A stretch of DNA of 42,469 nt, taken from IMG/VR virus record IMGVR_UViG_3300047471_000244, positions 1 to 42,469 of that record, one strand, 5' to 3'. Under the pieces are notes generated by a model that was given only the letters and a program-made list of their open reading frames with translations, ran no database searches and had not been told where the DNA came from. Made by a program: the position numbers and the translations under genes. Each line of letters starts with the position of its first letter. Within the stretch, counting starts at the first letter, position 1. This stretch comes from a virus. Shown in pieces: positions 24,354 through 32,108 of this stretch.

Positions 24354-24991
24354 TATCCGGGCAGCCTCGCGATGAGCCAGCTATTGTCCGGCAGCGGGTC
24401 GGGCGGCAGTTCAATGGAATCCGCGCGAATTGCCGCGATGATCGCCGCCTTGTATTCGGTCTGCGCGAGGTCCCGCTTGCTATCCTTCTGCGTCACGTCC
24501 TCGGCCAGCTTCATCGCCAACCGGCAGGCAAATGCCTCGACGAAGCCGGGGTCGAACATGGTCGGGTCGGTGATGCGCGCGATATAGCGCAGCGGCAATG
24601 GCCCTGTCGGGGCGACCGGGGCATTGAAGCCGGTCATCTGGTTGCTGACGATGGTCTTACCCTCGATGCGCCAATCGCTCGCCTCGCTGGTCACGATGCC
24701 GAGCCAGCGCTGCAACCCCGGCACCCACCGGCCAGCCTGAATCACGCGAATGCAATCGTCGGGAAGCTGGTAGGCGGCGGTGTAGCCAAAGACTGGCGGC
24801 ACCACGAGCGCGGGGAGCAGGATGCGCTTGACGGCGAAATTCCAGAGATGCGCCCGCAGTTCTGCGTCGCGCTCCACGTCGTAGATGGCGAGTGCCGAAC
24901 GCGCGGCCTTCACGTTGTCCTGAAGCGTGAGAATACGTTGCTGGCCGAGCAGGGTCAGCGCTACGTTTACGATGTCAACATCGTTAGGCAT
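24353..24991 (-). CDS. Gatekeeper / tail tubular protein A, gp11-like
   Basis: A 212-aa protein beginning MPNDVDIVNVALTLLG, with ALAIYDVERDAELRAHLWNF and PVFGYTAAYQLPDDCIRV, hallmarks of podovirus tail tubular protein A. In T7 a dodecamer of gp11 joins the portal to the nozzle and, with gp12, anchors the fibres. It lies directly upstream of the nozzle gene, with which it overlaps (TAATG). Confidence 0.9.
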   Translation of the reverse strand: MPNDVDIVNVALTLLGQQRILTLQDNVKAARSALAIYDVERDAELRAHLWNFAVKRILLPALVVPPVFGYTAAYQLPDDCIRVIQAGRWVPGLQRWLGIVTSEASDWRIEGKTIVSNQMTGFNAPVAPTGPLPLRYIARITDPTMFDPGFVEAFACRLAMKLAEDVTQKDSKRDLAQTEYKAAIIAAIRADSIELPPDPLPDNSWLIARLPG

Positions 24992-24993
24992 CT

Positions 24994-25314
24994 CTACACC
25001 CGATAATCGCAGAGCACCGAGGTCGCCGGCGCGGTAGTCCCGAAGGTGATCGTCGCGGTCGCCAGAACGTAATCGGTGGTGCGGAGTCCGTCGCGATAAA
25101 CCTTCAGCCCCGCCGCCGGTGTGTTGGCGAGCACAAAGACCTTGTTCACGCCGTTGATCGTTCCGGTGGGCACTTCGCTATCGACGAAGTTCGCTTCCTG
25201 CACCGCCGTCGGCGCAGGCTCCGCCATCACCTGAGTCGCGTTGCGCTGGATTCGCGCTGCGTAATCGACGAGCGCTTGTCCGGTGAGCGCGACCTGCTGT
25301 CGGGCTTCAGCCAA
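24994..25314 (-). CDS. Small virion-type protein with fibre-like beta domain (106 aa)
   Basis: The first 35 residues are helical; then NFVDSEVPTGTINGVNKVF, LKVYRDGLR and TITFGTTAPA form a small beta domain often attached to phage structural proteins. The TTG start is supported by AAGGG 8 nt upstream and overlap with the preceding stop; the next ATG would remove the helix. It probably decorates the head-tail junction or capsid, but this is inferred from position. Confidence 0.65.
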   Translation of the reverse strand: MAEARQQVALTGQALVDYAARIQRNATQVMAEPAPTAVQEANFVDSEVPTGTINGVNKVFVLANTPAAGLKVYRDGLRTTDYVLATATITFGTTAPATSVLCDYRV

Positions 25315-25522
25315 TCGCCGTACCCTTGCCGACCAGATGGCGCACGATTTTCTCTATCAAATCGATCGTGCTCGCATTACCGGCGCCTGAGCCACCTGAG
25401 ATGGTCGGGATAGTCGCAAGGTCAACGCGCACCTCGACATTCCCCGCACCAGGGGCGCTAGTGCCTTCCACTACCGCAAATTCGTCCTGTCCGAACGACA
25501 GGCTGAAAGACCGAGAAGCCAT
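25307..25522 (-). CDS. Small hypothetical virion-region protein (71 aa)
   Basis: Starts MASRSFSLSFGQDEF after an AGGAGGG site 4 nt upstream. The protein is short and beta-prone, with a Gly/Ser-rich middle and a C-terminal helix (IDLIEKIVRHLVGKG). No motif is recognised. It lies between capsid and gatekeeper genes, so a structural or assembly role is likely. Confidence 0.6.
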   Translation of the reverse strand: MASRSFSLSFGQDEFAVVEGTSAPGAGNVEVRVDLATIPTISGGSGAGNASTIDLIEKIVRHLVGKGTAIG

Positions 25523-25531
25523 GATTCCCTC

Positions 25532-25993
25532 CTACTGGCGCATCGTCGCGCACACCGTATTCAATTCAGTTTCGAGCGTGGAACTGCACCCGACGCCGAG
25601 CACCGTCACCTTAATGGCGTACTCGTCCGTGGGTGTTGCGCTAGTCAGTTTCGCACCGATGGCCGTCGAGGCCACTGTCGCGGTCGCCGTCACTGTCGCG
25701 CTCACCGTGCTCTGCGTTATGTCGATGACCTCATAGACCGGGAATGTGGTCGAGCAAGTCGCTTGCGCACGGGCGGTAATCGTATCGAAAGTCGGGGCGG
25801 CCTTCCCCGCCGCGGCGGTGAAATCACACCAGAGCGAGTTGGCCGCGGCAGCGTCGGGAATCGTGCAACAGACCTGCGACTGCGCACCGTTGGGGCTTCC
25901 CGTCCCGCCGTTGTTCATGCCCTGAAGATTGGCGGTATCGGCAAAGGCCAGCGACGGAATCAAGAGCACAAATAAGAGAAACCAGCGTTTCAT
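25532..25993 (-). CDS. Sec-exported protein in the head-tail gene cluster (153 aa)
   Basis: The signal peptide MKRWFLLFVLLIPSLAFA, cleaved before DTANLQ, precedes a Thr/Ala-rich beta-prone domain with CC (near 42), and further cysteines at VGCSS and TVCAT. It resembles in composition the exported proteins of the fibre region, although it lies among head and connector genes. AAGGGA precedes the ATG and sits in a small hairpin. Function unknown. Confidence 0.7.
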   Translation of the reverse strand: MKRWFLLFVLLIPSLAFADTANLQGMNNGGTGSPNGAQSQVCCTIPDAAAANSLWCDFTAAAGKAAPTFDTITARAQATCSTTFPVYEVIDITQSTVSATVTATATVASTAIGAKLTSATPTDEYAIKVTVLGVGCSSTLETELNTVCATMRQ

Positions 25994-26008
25994 CGGCGTC
26001 CCTTTGAA

Positions 26009-26026
26009 GGGGGGCCCAAGCCCCCC
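26009..26026 (-). terminator. Strong GC hairpin between genes (attenuator or processing site)
   Basis: On the minus strand GGGGGG, loop CTTGGG, CCCCCC form a perfect 6-bp GC stem in the 39-nt gap between the 180-aa gene and the exported-protein gene. No U-run follows, so an efficient intrinsic terminator is unlikely. Partial attenuation or protection of the upstream mRNA end is possible. A second small stem (CCTT/AAGG, 26001-26010) covers the next ribosome binding site. Confidence 0.45.
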
Positions 26027-26032
26027 AATCGG

Positions 26033-26575
26033 TTAAGGCATTTTGTAGCTGATTTCGACCACCATCGCGCCGCCGGTGTTAATGGTCGCGGTGCTGGTGA
26101 GCACCACGTCATATTCAACCGAGCCGATCGGCGTTCCCTGGGCCGGGTCAGCCGAGAGCCCAAGAATCTGCCAGACCATCTGATCCATCTTCGCGACGGT
26201 AGTCCACGAGGATTGAATCAACTTCTGGCTCTTGGTCAGTGCGCCCGAAAGGTCGATACCGGCGCCGAAATACTGCTTGGCGTTCGAGATACTTCCGGCT
26301 TGGGTCACTGGGGCAAACGGGTTGGAAACCTCGTAAAGCCCCAAGTCGCCAGCGGTGGAAGTGCCGAGCGCCGCGCAGGTCAGTTCGCATGAGACGATGA
26401 CCGCATTGGCGGGAATACGAAAGAATCCGTAAAACCCGCCCGTGGTCTTGCCGGTCGTCGCGGTACAGAGACCGCGGCGCATGAAGTTGCGGCCACCCGT
26501 GCGCGCGTCATTCAATTTCGGCGGTGCCGCGGTGATATTGGTTATGATCGTACTTGCTACGGTTTCAGCAGGCAT
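26033..26575 (-). CDS. Capsid-associated hypothetical protein (180 aa)
   Basis: A beta-rich protein with no signal: AVIVSCELTCAALG, GDLGLYEV and a closing GGAMVVEISYKMP strand. GGGAGGAACG precedes the ATG. It is set apart from neighbours by hairpins on both sides, which suggests a need for its own expression level, as for a capsid decoration or abundant head protein. No family is firmly recognised. Confidence 0.65.
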   Translation of the reverse strand: MPAETVASTIITNITAAPPKLNDARTGGRNFMRRGLCTATTGKTTGGFYGFFRIPANAVIVSCELTCAALGTSTAGDLGLYEVSNPFAPVTQAGSISNAKQYFGAGIDLSGALTKSQKLIQSSWTTVAKMDQMVWQILGLSADPAQGTPIGSVEYDVVLTSTATINTGGAMVVEISYKMP

Positions 26576-26586
26576 CTTCGTTCCTC

Positions 26587-26613
26587 CCGTCCCTACCAGC
26601 GTAGGGCAGACGG
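26587..26613 (-). terminator. Intergenic hairpin upstream of the 180-aa capsid-region gene
   Basis: On the minus strand CCGT, CTG, CCCTAC, loop GCTG, GTAGGG, ACGG form a 6-bp stem extended by a further 4 bp across a CTG bulge. It lies in the 52-nt gap between two late genes and ends just before the GGGAGGAACG ribosome binding site. No U-tract follows, so it is more likely an mRNA-stability or attenuation element than a terminator. Confidence 0.45.
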
Positions 26614-26627
26614 TTGTTAGGCGGTCG

Positions 26628-26966
26628 TTACTTTACAGGCACGTCTTTCGCCGGAGGCAAAGCCGCGCGCTTCTTGTACTCGTCGTCACTCTCCCCGACC
26701 ATCTGCGCCGGAGGCGCGGGCGGCGGAAGCGGAGCGTCTGGCCGATCCACGACCTTCTGCGGGCCGGGCGGATGATTCATCCGCTTCACCGCAGGGTCGT
26801 AGCTGAAATCGGTACGGTCCTTAACAACCGCCAGACGCGCGAGCCGCGCGTCATAGTCCGCGTCCGATTCGTTCGGCAGCCGTGGCGGCTTGTCGTGGGC
26901 CATAGCGATCCGGCGCTCGTAATCCGCGTCGGACTCGCCAACCATCTGCATAGGTTTACCTTCCAT
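26628..26966 (-). CDS. Triple-repeat ESDxxY protein (112 aa)
   Basis: Contains three copies of a roughly 14-residue unit: MVGESDADYERRIA, LPNESDADYDARLA and MVGESDDEYKKRAA, separated by proline-rich linkers (PPGPQKVVDRP, PLPPPAPPA). Such short repeats may bind several copies of a symmetric partner such as the capsid. AGGAG lies 11 nt before the chosen ATG; a TTG three codons earlier is less likely. It directly follows the capsid gene. Confidence 0.7.
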   Translation of the reverse strand: MEGKPMQMVGESDADYERRIAMAHDKPPRLPNESDADYDARLARLAVVKDRTDFSYDPAVKRMNHPPGPQKVVDRPDAPLPPPAPPAQMVGESDDEYKKRAALPPAKDVPVK

Positions 26967-26984
26967 AGTCGTCAAAGCTCCTAA

Positions 26985-27890
26985 CTATTTGAGGCAGTTA
27001 ATCTGCATCACCTTCTTTTCCTGCAACCGGCACGCGCCGAAGCCCGCCCAGATGCCGACCTGCCACGGAGCCATCTCCAGCCAGTCGGCCTGCACGATCT
27101 TGGTCGTGATGCCTTCCCACGTTCCGAAGTGCATCCCCGACGCCGCGTACACCGGCACCATCCGGTAAGCCGCGGTCGAGTCCAGGTTCAACAATTCGCT
27201 GTGGATGAAGTTCATGCCAAGGAAGCGGGTGATCTTGCCTTCTTCGAGCACCGGCGCGTCGGGCTGGTTGAAGTCGCGGTTGATGACCTGCGCTTCCGCT
27301 AGAAGGTTGTCGAGCTGTGTCGCGGCAGCTACCACATGGAGCGTGTCCGCTTCCAGATCGACTTCATTCGAGAGCAGGAGCCGACGGGCCTCGCGGAGCT
27401 TCGCTACGGTAAGTCCGGTATCTGCCGAAGCGCCGAAGTTGGACGCCACGATATTGCCCGCTGGAAAGGCGGTGGTATCGGCGCCAAGCTGGCCCGTCTT
27501 GGAAGTCTCGAAAAACGCGCGGATGCACTCGGCGTCGTGCTGACGGTTCATACCGGCCATCAGCGATTCGACATAGGTCGAACGCGGATCAGCCTGAGTC
27601 TGGAGTTCATCGAACTTGTCGAAAAGGACGTATTCGTTGAACAGGTTGGGGACGACCCACCGATCATCGTGAAACACGTCGGCGTAACTGACCGGCTGTC
27701 CACGCTGGGTGCGCCGCGTCGGAGTCAGCAAGCCGATTTGCTTTACGGCCTGGGCCTGCTGCGATCCGGTGTGGACGCCCTGACGGAAGGTGTTGACGAT
27801 GCGCGCGGTGCGCTGTTGGGCTAGGAGTTCAAAGATTTGAGTGAACTTGTATTCATACAAGGCCACTACGCTGGTGTCGGCGGTTGCCAT
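26985..27890 (-). CDS. Major capsid protein
   Basis: A 301-aa protein in the expected place just after the scaffold and small-gene cluster. It begins MATADTSVVALYEYKF, followed by VPNLFNEYVLFDKFDELQTQ, RQHDAECIRAFFE and a P-domain-like WEGITTKIVQ and EMAPWQVGIW near the C-terminus. This matches podovirus capsid proteins of the BPP-1/HK97-fold group. GGAGGCTCCCAA precedes the ATG. It is expected to be the most abundant product, and it has a long structured leader of its own. Confidence 0.88.
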   Translation of the reverse strand: MATADTSVVALYEYKFTQIFELLAQQRTARIVNTFRQGVHTGSQQAQAVKQIGLLTPTRRTQRGQPVSYADVFHDDRWVVPNLFNEYVLFDKFDELQTQADPRSTYVESLMAGMNRQHDAECIRAFFETSKTGQLGADTTAFPAGNIVASNFGASADTGLTVAKLREARRLLLSNEVDLEADTLHVVAAATQLDNLLAEAQVINRDFNQPDAPVLEEGKITRFLGMNFIHSELLNLDSTAAYRMVPVYAASGMHFGTWEGITTKIVQADWLEMAPWQVGIWAGFGACRLQEKKVMQINCLK

Positions 27891-28042
27891 TTGGGAGCCT
27901 CCAGAAAGTTAAGTCGGTCACTTTCGCGAAGGCATCCCCGGCTAACCGGAACCATTCACTCGCTCAGGGCGGCTGAGTTACCCGGACGGTCTTTCCCGTC
28001 ATGTCAGCGGAACGCCGTTAGGCGCATCCCCGCTGATGCTTC
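27891..28042 (-). ncRNA. Structured 5' leader of the capsid gene (candidate cis-regulatory RNA)
   Basis: About 150 nt without a gene lie just before the capsid start. On the minus strand they form a chain of hairpins: CAGCGG with an inner CGCC-TAAC-GGCG and closing CCGCTG (28035-28005), GACGG/CCGTC (28000-27985), CTCAG/CTGAG (27977-27963) and CCGG-TTAG-CCGG (27949-27938). A further small stem lies upstream at 28060-28072. It may act as a translational enhancer, an RNase processing site, a protein-binding control site or part of a packaging signal. It matches no riboswitch class I can recall. Confidence 0.5.
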
Positions 28043-28153
28043 TTACAGTCTCTCGATACGCGCGATTAGCGCAATCGGGAGTAACCAAAAAATCTCATCG
28101 AGGGTTACCGTCATTTCCAATCCATCAGTTCGATAGATGCGATATAGCGTCAT
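28043..28153 (-). CDS. Small protein with C-terminal hydrophobic helix (36 aa)
   Basis: An ATG overlapping the TAA of the upstream zinc protein (TAATG) opens 36 codons: MTLYRIYRTDGLEMTV, then EIFWLLPIALIARIERL. The hydrophobic end could bind membrane or a partner. The overlap and continuous frame support it; there is no recognised family. It ends just before the structured capsid leader. Confidence 0.5.
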   Translation of the reverse strand: MTLYRIYRTDGLEMTVTLDEIFWLLPIALIARIERL

Positions 28154-28344
28154 TATCCGTTCGCCCGCGTAATCGAAAACGATGGAGTCGGAGGCGGCGC
28201 GGCGGAGCCGTGCTTATCCTCCCAGTCCGGTACGCAGAGCCAAGCGCCGTTGGTGGTACCGCGCATATCGCGACGCGCAAACTCTTTTTCGCAGATGGCG
28301 CACTTCTCTTTCTTGTCGAGGTCTTTTTTGCTGTTGATAGCCAT
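28153..28344 (-). CDS. Small zinc-finger-like protein (63 aa)
   Basis: Starts MAINSKKDLDKKEK at an ATG overlapping the TAA of the scaffold gene. CAICEKEF at about residues 15-22 and WLCVPDWEDKH further on could provide a CxxC...C...H metal site. The C-terminal tail is Pro/Ser-rich. It lies between scaffold and capsid genes; role unknown. Confidence 0.65.
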   Translation of the reverse strand: MAINSKKDLDKKEKCAICEKEFARRDMRGTTNGAWLCVPDWEDKHGSAAPPPTPSFSITRANG

Positions 28345-29228
28345 TAGCGTCCTTGCGACCCGATCTGAATCAGGCGGTCCCATTCCTGCCGTTCGGGGCC
28401 GCCGGGATTGTTAAGAGCCTTGGACGACCAATCACGGTCCTGTCGCTTGAGGGCCAGTTGCTCGCGAGCCGCCGCAGGCGTCATCCCGAAGCTGCTATTG
28501 CGCTGACCGCCATCGACGAATGAACTCTCGCCCACTTTCTCTCCTATGTTGGAGAATAGTCGCAAAAAGGTCGCAGTGCCAACCGCATCTTCGATCTTGC
28601 CGAGAATTTCCTCCGCCTTGCCGCGGTCGCCGCCCACGCTCGGCATAACGAATTGGCTCACCGCGCGCCGCGCCATCTCCTCGCGCTGGGTGAAGGTTTC
28701 TCCCGGCCATTCGCGCTTAAGCGACGCCAAGTCGATCTGTTCCTGCTGGGCCTGCGCACGCTCCTGCGCCTCGACCGCCCCCTTCATAAATTCAGTGTAG
28801 CCCTCGGCGATGGTCGTGGCCTGGGCCTGACTGACACCAGCCTTATGAAGCACCGGCGCCATCGCGCCCGCAAACTCCTCGCCGCCCTCCACAACGGGGA
28901 GCTTATAATCTGCTGGCGCGGCGGGACGCCCGAGACGACCGTAAAGCGCGTCGAGTTCTTCCGGCTTGGCCGATGCGAGGTCTTTGGGGACGCGAACGAT
29001 TTCATCCTTCGGCACTCCCACGAACCGCTCGGTATCGCGACCGTATTTCAGCGCATCGAGTGGCGACTTAAAGCCCTTGAGTTCGGCGAATCCCTTCAGT
29101 TCAGGCTCGGCGCTATCGTACCATTGAGCAGGGGCAGGGGCCGCCGACGCGGAGGGGGTGTTCGTTACCGGCGGTTGTCCCTGTCCCTGAATTGGTTCGA
29201 CTACGGTACCATTGGGCGCTCCAGCCAT
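28344..29228 (-). CDS. Capsid scaffolding protein
   Basis: A 294-aa protein in the scaffold position just before the capsid gene. It has a Pro/Gly/Ala-rich flexible N-terminus, the family-typical ELKGFAELKGFKSPLDAL (about residues 44-61), RLGRPAAPADYKLP and a Gln/Glu-rich helical middle (QERAQAQQEQIDLASLKREW). Scaffold proteins guide prohead assembly and leave before or during DNA packaging. Composition and order strongly support this. Confidence 0.88.
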   Translation of the reverse strand: MAGAPNGTVVEPIQGQGQPPVTNTPSASAAPAPAQWYDSAEPELKGFAELKGFKSPLDALKYGRDTERFVGVPKDEIVRVPKDLASAKPEELDALYGRLGRPAAPADYKLPVVEGGEEFAGAMAPVLHKAGVSQAQATTIAEGYTEFMKGAVEAQERAQAQQEQIDLASLKREWPGETFTQREEMARRAVSQFVMPSVGGDRGKAEEILGKIEDAVGTATFLRLFSNIGEKVGESSFVDGGQRNSSFGMTPAAAREQLALKRQDRDWSSKALNNPGGPERQEWDRLIQIGSQGR

Positions 29229-29231
29229 ATT

Positions 29232-29570
29232 CTAATTCTCCAATCCTTGCTGCATCCGCAGGCCGCTCTCATTGAGGAAGAACCGATCCGCCTCGGCGAG
29301 TTCGGCTTCCTGTATCGTCAGGTAGCGATTCCACTCCAGCCAGACTTCGTGCCGCCCCTGCGCAATCGCGCTCGCCAGCGCATCGACCTTGCCGTCAGGC
29401 GCGTAGCGCACGGTGGTCTCGCCCGCGCTGCAAAAGTGGCTCATCGCCGCCATCACAATCTTGGCTTCGCTCTTGAGCGTGCGATCGTTATTCAGCATCA
29501 GTCGCGCGAAGGCGTCAGCGAAGACCCGGCGCTTGGCGGCTAGTGCGCGGCGTTGCCACGGCGTAGTCAT
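29232..29570 (-). CDS. Bbp19-family phage protein
   Basis: A 112-aa protein resembling Bordetella phage BPP-1 Bbp19: RRVFADAFARLML near the N-terminus, AMSHFCSAGETTVRYAPDG in the middle and AIAQGRHEVWLEWNRYL after. This family lies between portal and scaffold in BPP-1-like podoviruses; its function is not established. Its ATG overlaps the stop of the preceding small gene. Confidence 0.8.
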   Translation of the reverse strand: MTTPWQRRALAAKRRVFADAFARLMLNNDRTLKSEAKIVMAAMSHFCSAGETTVRYAPDGKVDALASAIAQGRHEVWLEWNRYLTIQEAELAEADRFFLNESGLRMQQGLEN

Positions 29571-29713
29571 TTCTTGCGTCGCTTGTCGCGCATCATCTTC
29601 GTGTACTTGGCGATGATGCCCTTGTCGTCGGCGTCGCCGTCGAGGTGCTTCATGCGGTTGGCGAGGCTGCCGCGATTATCGGCGTCGGGCTCTTTCTTCT
29701 TACTTGTGTCCAC
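29567..29713 (-). CDS. Small basic protein (48 aa)
   Basis: A GTG start inside the end of the upstream gene opens MDTSKKKEPDADNRG, running to DKRRKK. The protein is highly charged and probably unstructured, with basic ends, so RNA, DNA or scaffold binding is possible. The stop overlaps the Bbp19-like start (ATGA), which supports it. Confidence 0.55.
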   Translation of the reverse strand: MDTSKKKEPDADNRGSLANRMKHLDGDADDKGIIAKYTKMMRDKRRKK

Positions 29714-29855
29714 GATTATACACCGAGATTTCGCCCATCTTGGAGGCGAACTTCTTGCTCGAATTAGCCGTCGCGTAGAAGATGTTCTTCCCGCGCTTGC
29801 CGTATTCGGACACGAAACGAGCCATCACGGTCTTACCGGCGCTAGTCTGTGGCAT
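29700..29855 (-). CDS. Small hypothetical protein (51 aa)
   Basis: Starts MPQTSAGKTVMARFV at an ATG overlapping the TGA of the 27-aa membrane peptide; GGGA lies 9 nt upstream. The protein is soluble and basic, without a known motif. An upstream in-frame start would cover the membrane peptide in a less protein-like frame. Confidence 0.55.
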   Translation of the reverse strand: MPQTSAGKTVMARFVSEYGKRGKNIFYATANSSKKFASKMGEISVYNRGHK

Positions 29856-29938
29856 CAGATTTTCCCGTAGTTCATCCCCCAGAAGATGATCGCTGCGTAC
29901 ACCGCGAACCCGAAGCCCACCGAGATAATAGCGTCCAT
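29855..29938 (-). CDS. 27-aa membrane micro-protein
   Basis: MDAIISVGFGFAVYAA continues with IIFWGMN to a short basic tail: essentially one transmembrane helix. The ATG overlaps the stop before it (TAATG) and the TGA overlaps the next ATG (TGATG), so it fits the coupled gene chain perfectly. Confidence 0.5.
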   Translation of the reverse strand: MDAIISVGFGFAVYAAIIFWGMNYGKI

Positions 29939-30126
29939 TAGTCCCCCATGTCACAATAAAAATGCTCGCGCATCGTTATCCACTTGAATAGCCGGTAGAA
30001 TCCCATCTGCTCGATATATTCGCGCATATCGGCGTCGCCGGCCCGATATATCATTCGTTCTTCCGAATTATACGGCCCTTCGCGAATCGAAGGCGGATAA
30101 AACATTCGTGACGTTCCCGCGTCCAT
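29938..30126 (-). CDS. Hypothetical protein (62 aa)
   Basis: Starts MDAGTSRMFYPPSIREG at an ATG overlapping the upstream TGA, with GAGGGGGAAC close before it. Aromatic and Met-rich, with a DADMREYIEQMGFYRLFKW stretch. Soluble; not recognised. Lies between portal and Bbp19-like genes. Confidence 0.6.
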   Translation of the reverse strand: MDAGTSRMFYPPSIREGPYNSEERMIYRAGDADMREYIEQMGFYRLFKWITMREHFYCDMGD

Positions 30127-30425
30127 CAGTTCCCCCTCACGATAATCGGCGCTTCCAAATCTTTCACGCTGGTCACGCTGCCCGAGCGATGGCCGATGCT
30201 TTTCCCCCCGAGCCCGCGCGCCCAACCGTTATAGCGCTGCGCCATCACGTGCGTCGTATTCGGCGGCACATTCTCACCGTGCTCCATCGACAGCATCACG
30301 TCGAGGAACACCGAGGTCTGGCAATCGTGGCAGAGTACGAAACGCCCCGCGCCGATCACTTCCCGGATGTCGAAAGTCGCTATCTTGAGACAGCCACGAA
30401 TCGCGCATGGTTCGGAAGTCGTCAT
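30126..30425 (-). CDS. Cys-containing hypothetical protein (99 aa)
   Basis: CAIRGC near the N-terminus and LCHDC near residue 32 suggest one zinc site. A NGWARGLGGKSIGHRSG segment and a beta-like end follow. No family is recognised. It directly follows the portal gene, separated by no spacer. Confidence 0.6.
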   Translation of the reverse strand: MTTSEPCAIRGCLKIATFDIREVIGAGRFVLCHDCQTSVFLDVMLSMEHGENVPPNTTHVMAQRYNGWARGLGGKSIGHRSGSVTSVKDLEAPIIVRGN

Positions 30426-32108
30426 CTATTGCCCCTGAGCCGGTGCGCTGGTCGCCATCTCACGCGCCTGCGCGATATCCTTGACCGCTCCCGCCGCCTG
30501 CGGCGCCGCCTGCACCAGCGCTTGCGCGTTGGCCTGCTGCGCCTTCTGGTCCTGCAAGGATTGCACTTGTTGAGGGCTCAACAGTAGGTCAGCCCGCACG
30601 CCATTAATCTCGGCTATCTCGCGGCCCACCTTGGCCCAATCGAACGAATCCATGATCTCGGGATGGCCCGCTTCCGCGATCGGCACTACCTGCTCGACCG
30701 TGCGCTGAATCGCAATAACATCCTGCGCCCGCTGGAGCCGGTTAAGGGGAGACTGGTATTCCACTTTGATGAGCCCACCTGATCGAGCCAATGAATCAGG
30801 CATAGCTCCCAAACTATCCAGCATGCCGGCGTGGAACAGAATATCAATTTCCCGATTAATAACATTGCCCAAGAACTCCGATTGCTGGCGTCCCATCGCG
30901 GGCGTCAGGAGAATCCCGCGCTCCTCCGCGATCTGGAGCACCTGGGTTGCCGTCATGTTTGGATTTTCCAGCAGCATCTCGAACACGTTCCCATAGAAAG
31001 CCGTCTTGATGGCCTTCCGCCGGTACTCCATCTTCTCTTCGGTGATATCTACCTTAGCGCCGCTAACATATGGAATAGCCAGTGGCCGGCCATCATCAGA
31101 TACCATCCCATAATTAAGAGCCCCAGGGCGGACAGAAAATGCATTACCACTCTCAGGGAGAAGGACAGGCGGGTCGGCGGCTCTTTGGGCATTGTTCAAA
31201 TCCGTCCGACTCATCTCATTCAACATCTTAATATCGGCGAGGCTCGTAAATGCGGGACTTCGCCCGTACACCTCGCGCGGCCCCACGATGAACCGACTCG
31301 TCGCGTAGGGCATCGTCCGATATCCGCCCTCCTCGACGATCTGGAGCGGCTGATAACAGAGGTAACAACTCTCCCACGCCATCCCTTTATAATCTTTCCG
31401 CCCGCTTTCAGGCTCCCGCCGCGGCTTCACTACGTGCAGCCATTCATATATCCGATACTTCTGGCTCGGATTCTCGTAGCTCGCCTTCACGCCCTTGGGG
31501 ACATTCTCGATTCCCCACTTGTCCACCGCCTGCGTCGCGGTGAAGTCGAACTTCCGAAAGACCGTATCTATGAGCCCGACGTGGTTTTCGGCGAAATACA
31601 AATCTTGGAGGTTGATCGCTCGGTAGCGCAGGCTCGTCCCATACGCATCATCAACGAAGAGGCTCCCTGTCCCGAAACCAACCAGGCCCACCATGTTCTC
31701 GTGAGCTTGACTGGCGAAGTTCGCAGATGGCGAATAACGAGCCGCAAACAGGATGTCATTAAGATTCTCCAAGTATTGCCGCGCCTCGCGGTCATCCTTT
31801 AGCGCCGGGTCGGTCGGCCCCAGGTTGTGCCACTTCTGCGTCCGCGGAAACAACATGCTCTCGAACAACGCCGCGCAATTATCCAGCGCCTGTACCGCCG
31901 TCGAGTCAAATATATACTCCGTCCGCCGCTCCGCCTGCGGCACCCCCAACACGGGCCGCATAAAGATATTCTGCGCCGGGTTTATCCGCCGCGCGATATC
32001 CGCCCAGTAGTTCTCCCAGTTCCACCGATACGCCTGCAACGCCTCAAACTCGCGCTTGTAAGCCTGCGCCTTCTCCCCCATCGCCGTGTCGTTCGCGTAA
32101 TCAGCCAT
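30426..32108 (-). CDS. Portal protein (head-tail connector)
   Basis: A 560-aa protein of the podovirus head-tail connector family: WENYWADIARRINP near the N-terminus, IFDSTAVQALDNCAALFESML (about 66-86), VGFGTGSLFVD, and the long helix ADIKMLNEMSRTDLNNAQRA, ending in Gln/Ala-rich helices. Twelve copies form the channel through which DNA is packaged and ejected. Length and position after the small terminase agree with the family. Confidence 0.93.
   Translation of the reverse strand: MADYANDTAMGEKAQAYKREFEALQAYRWNWENYWADIARRINPAQNIFMRPVLGVPQAERRTEYIFDSTAVQALDNCAALFESMLFPRTQKWHNLGPTDPALKDDREARQYLENLNDILFAARYSPSANFASQAHENMVGLVGFGTGSLFVDDAYGTSLRYRAINLQDLYFAENHVGLIDTVFRKFDFTATQAVDKWGIENVPKGVKASYENPSQKYRIYEWLHVVKPRREPESGRKDYKGMAWESCYLCYQPLQIVEEGGYRTMPYATSRFIVGPREVYGRSPAFTSLADIKMLNEMSRTDLNNAQRAADPPVLLPESGNAFSVRPGALNYGMVSDDGRPLAIPYVSGAKVDITEEKMEYRRKAIKTAFYGNVFEMLLENPNMTATQVLQIAEERGILLTPAMGRQQSEFLGNVINREIDILFHAGMLDSLGAMPDSLARSGGLIKVEYQSPLNRLQRAQDVIAIQRTVEQVVPIAEAGHPEIMDSFDWAKVGREIAEINGVRADLLLSPQQVQSLQDQKAQQANAQALVQAAPQAAGAVKDIAQAREMATSAPAQGQ

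Noticed and set aside
26009-26026. Classical rho-independent terminator
   Set aside because: The stem is strong but no U-run follows it, so it is listed only as a hairpin with uncertain role.
28653-29543. 296-aa plus-strand ORF opposite scaffold and Bbp19-like genes
   Set aside because: Arg/Leu-rich shadow composition and no domain; it spans two real genes on the other strand.
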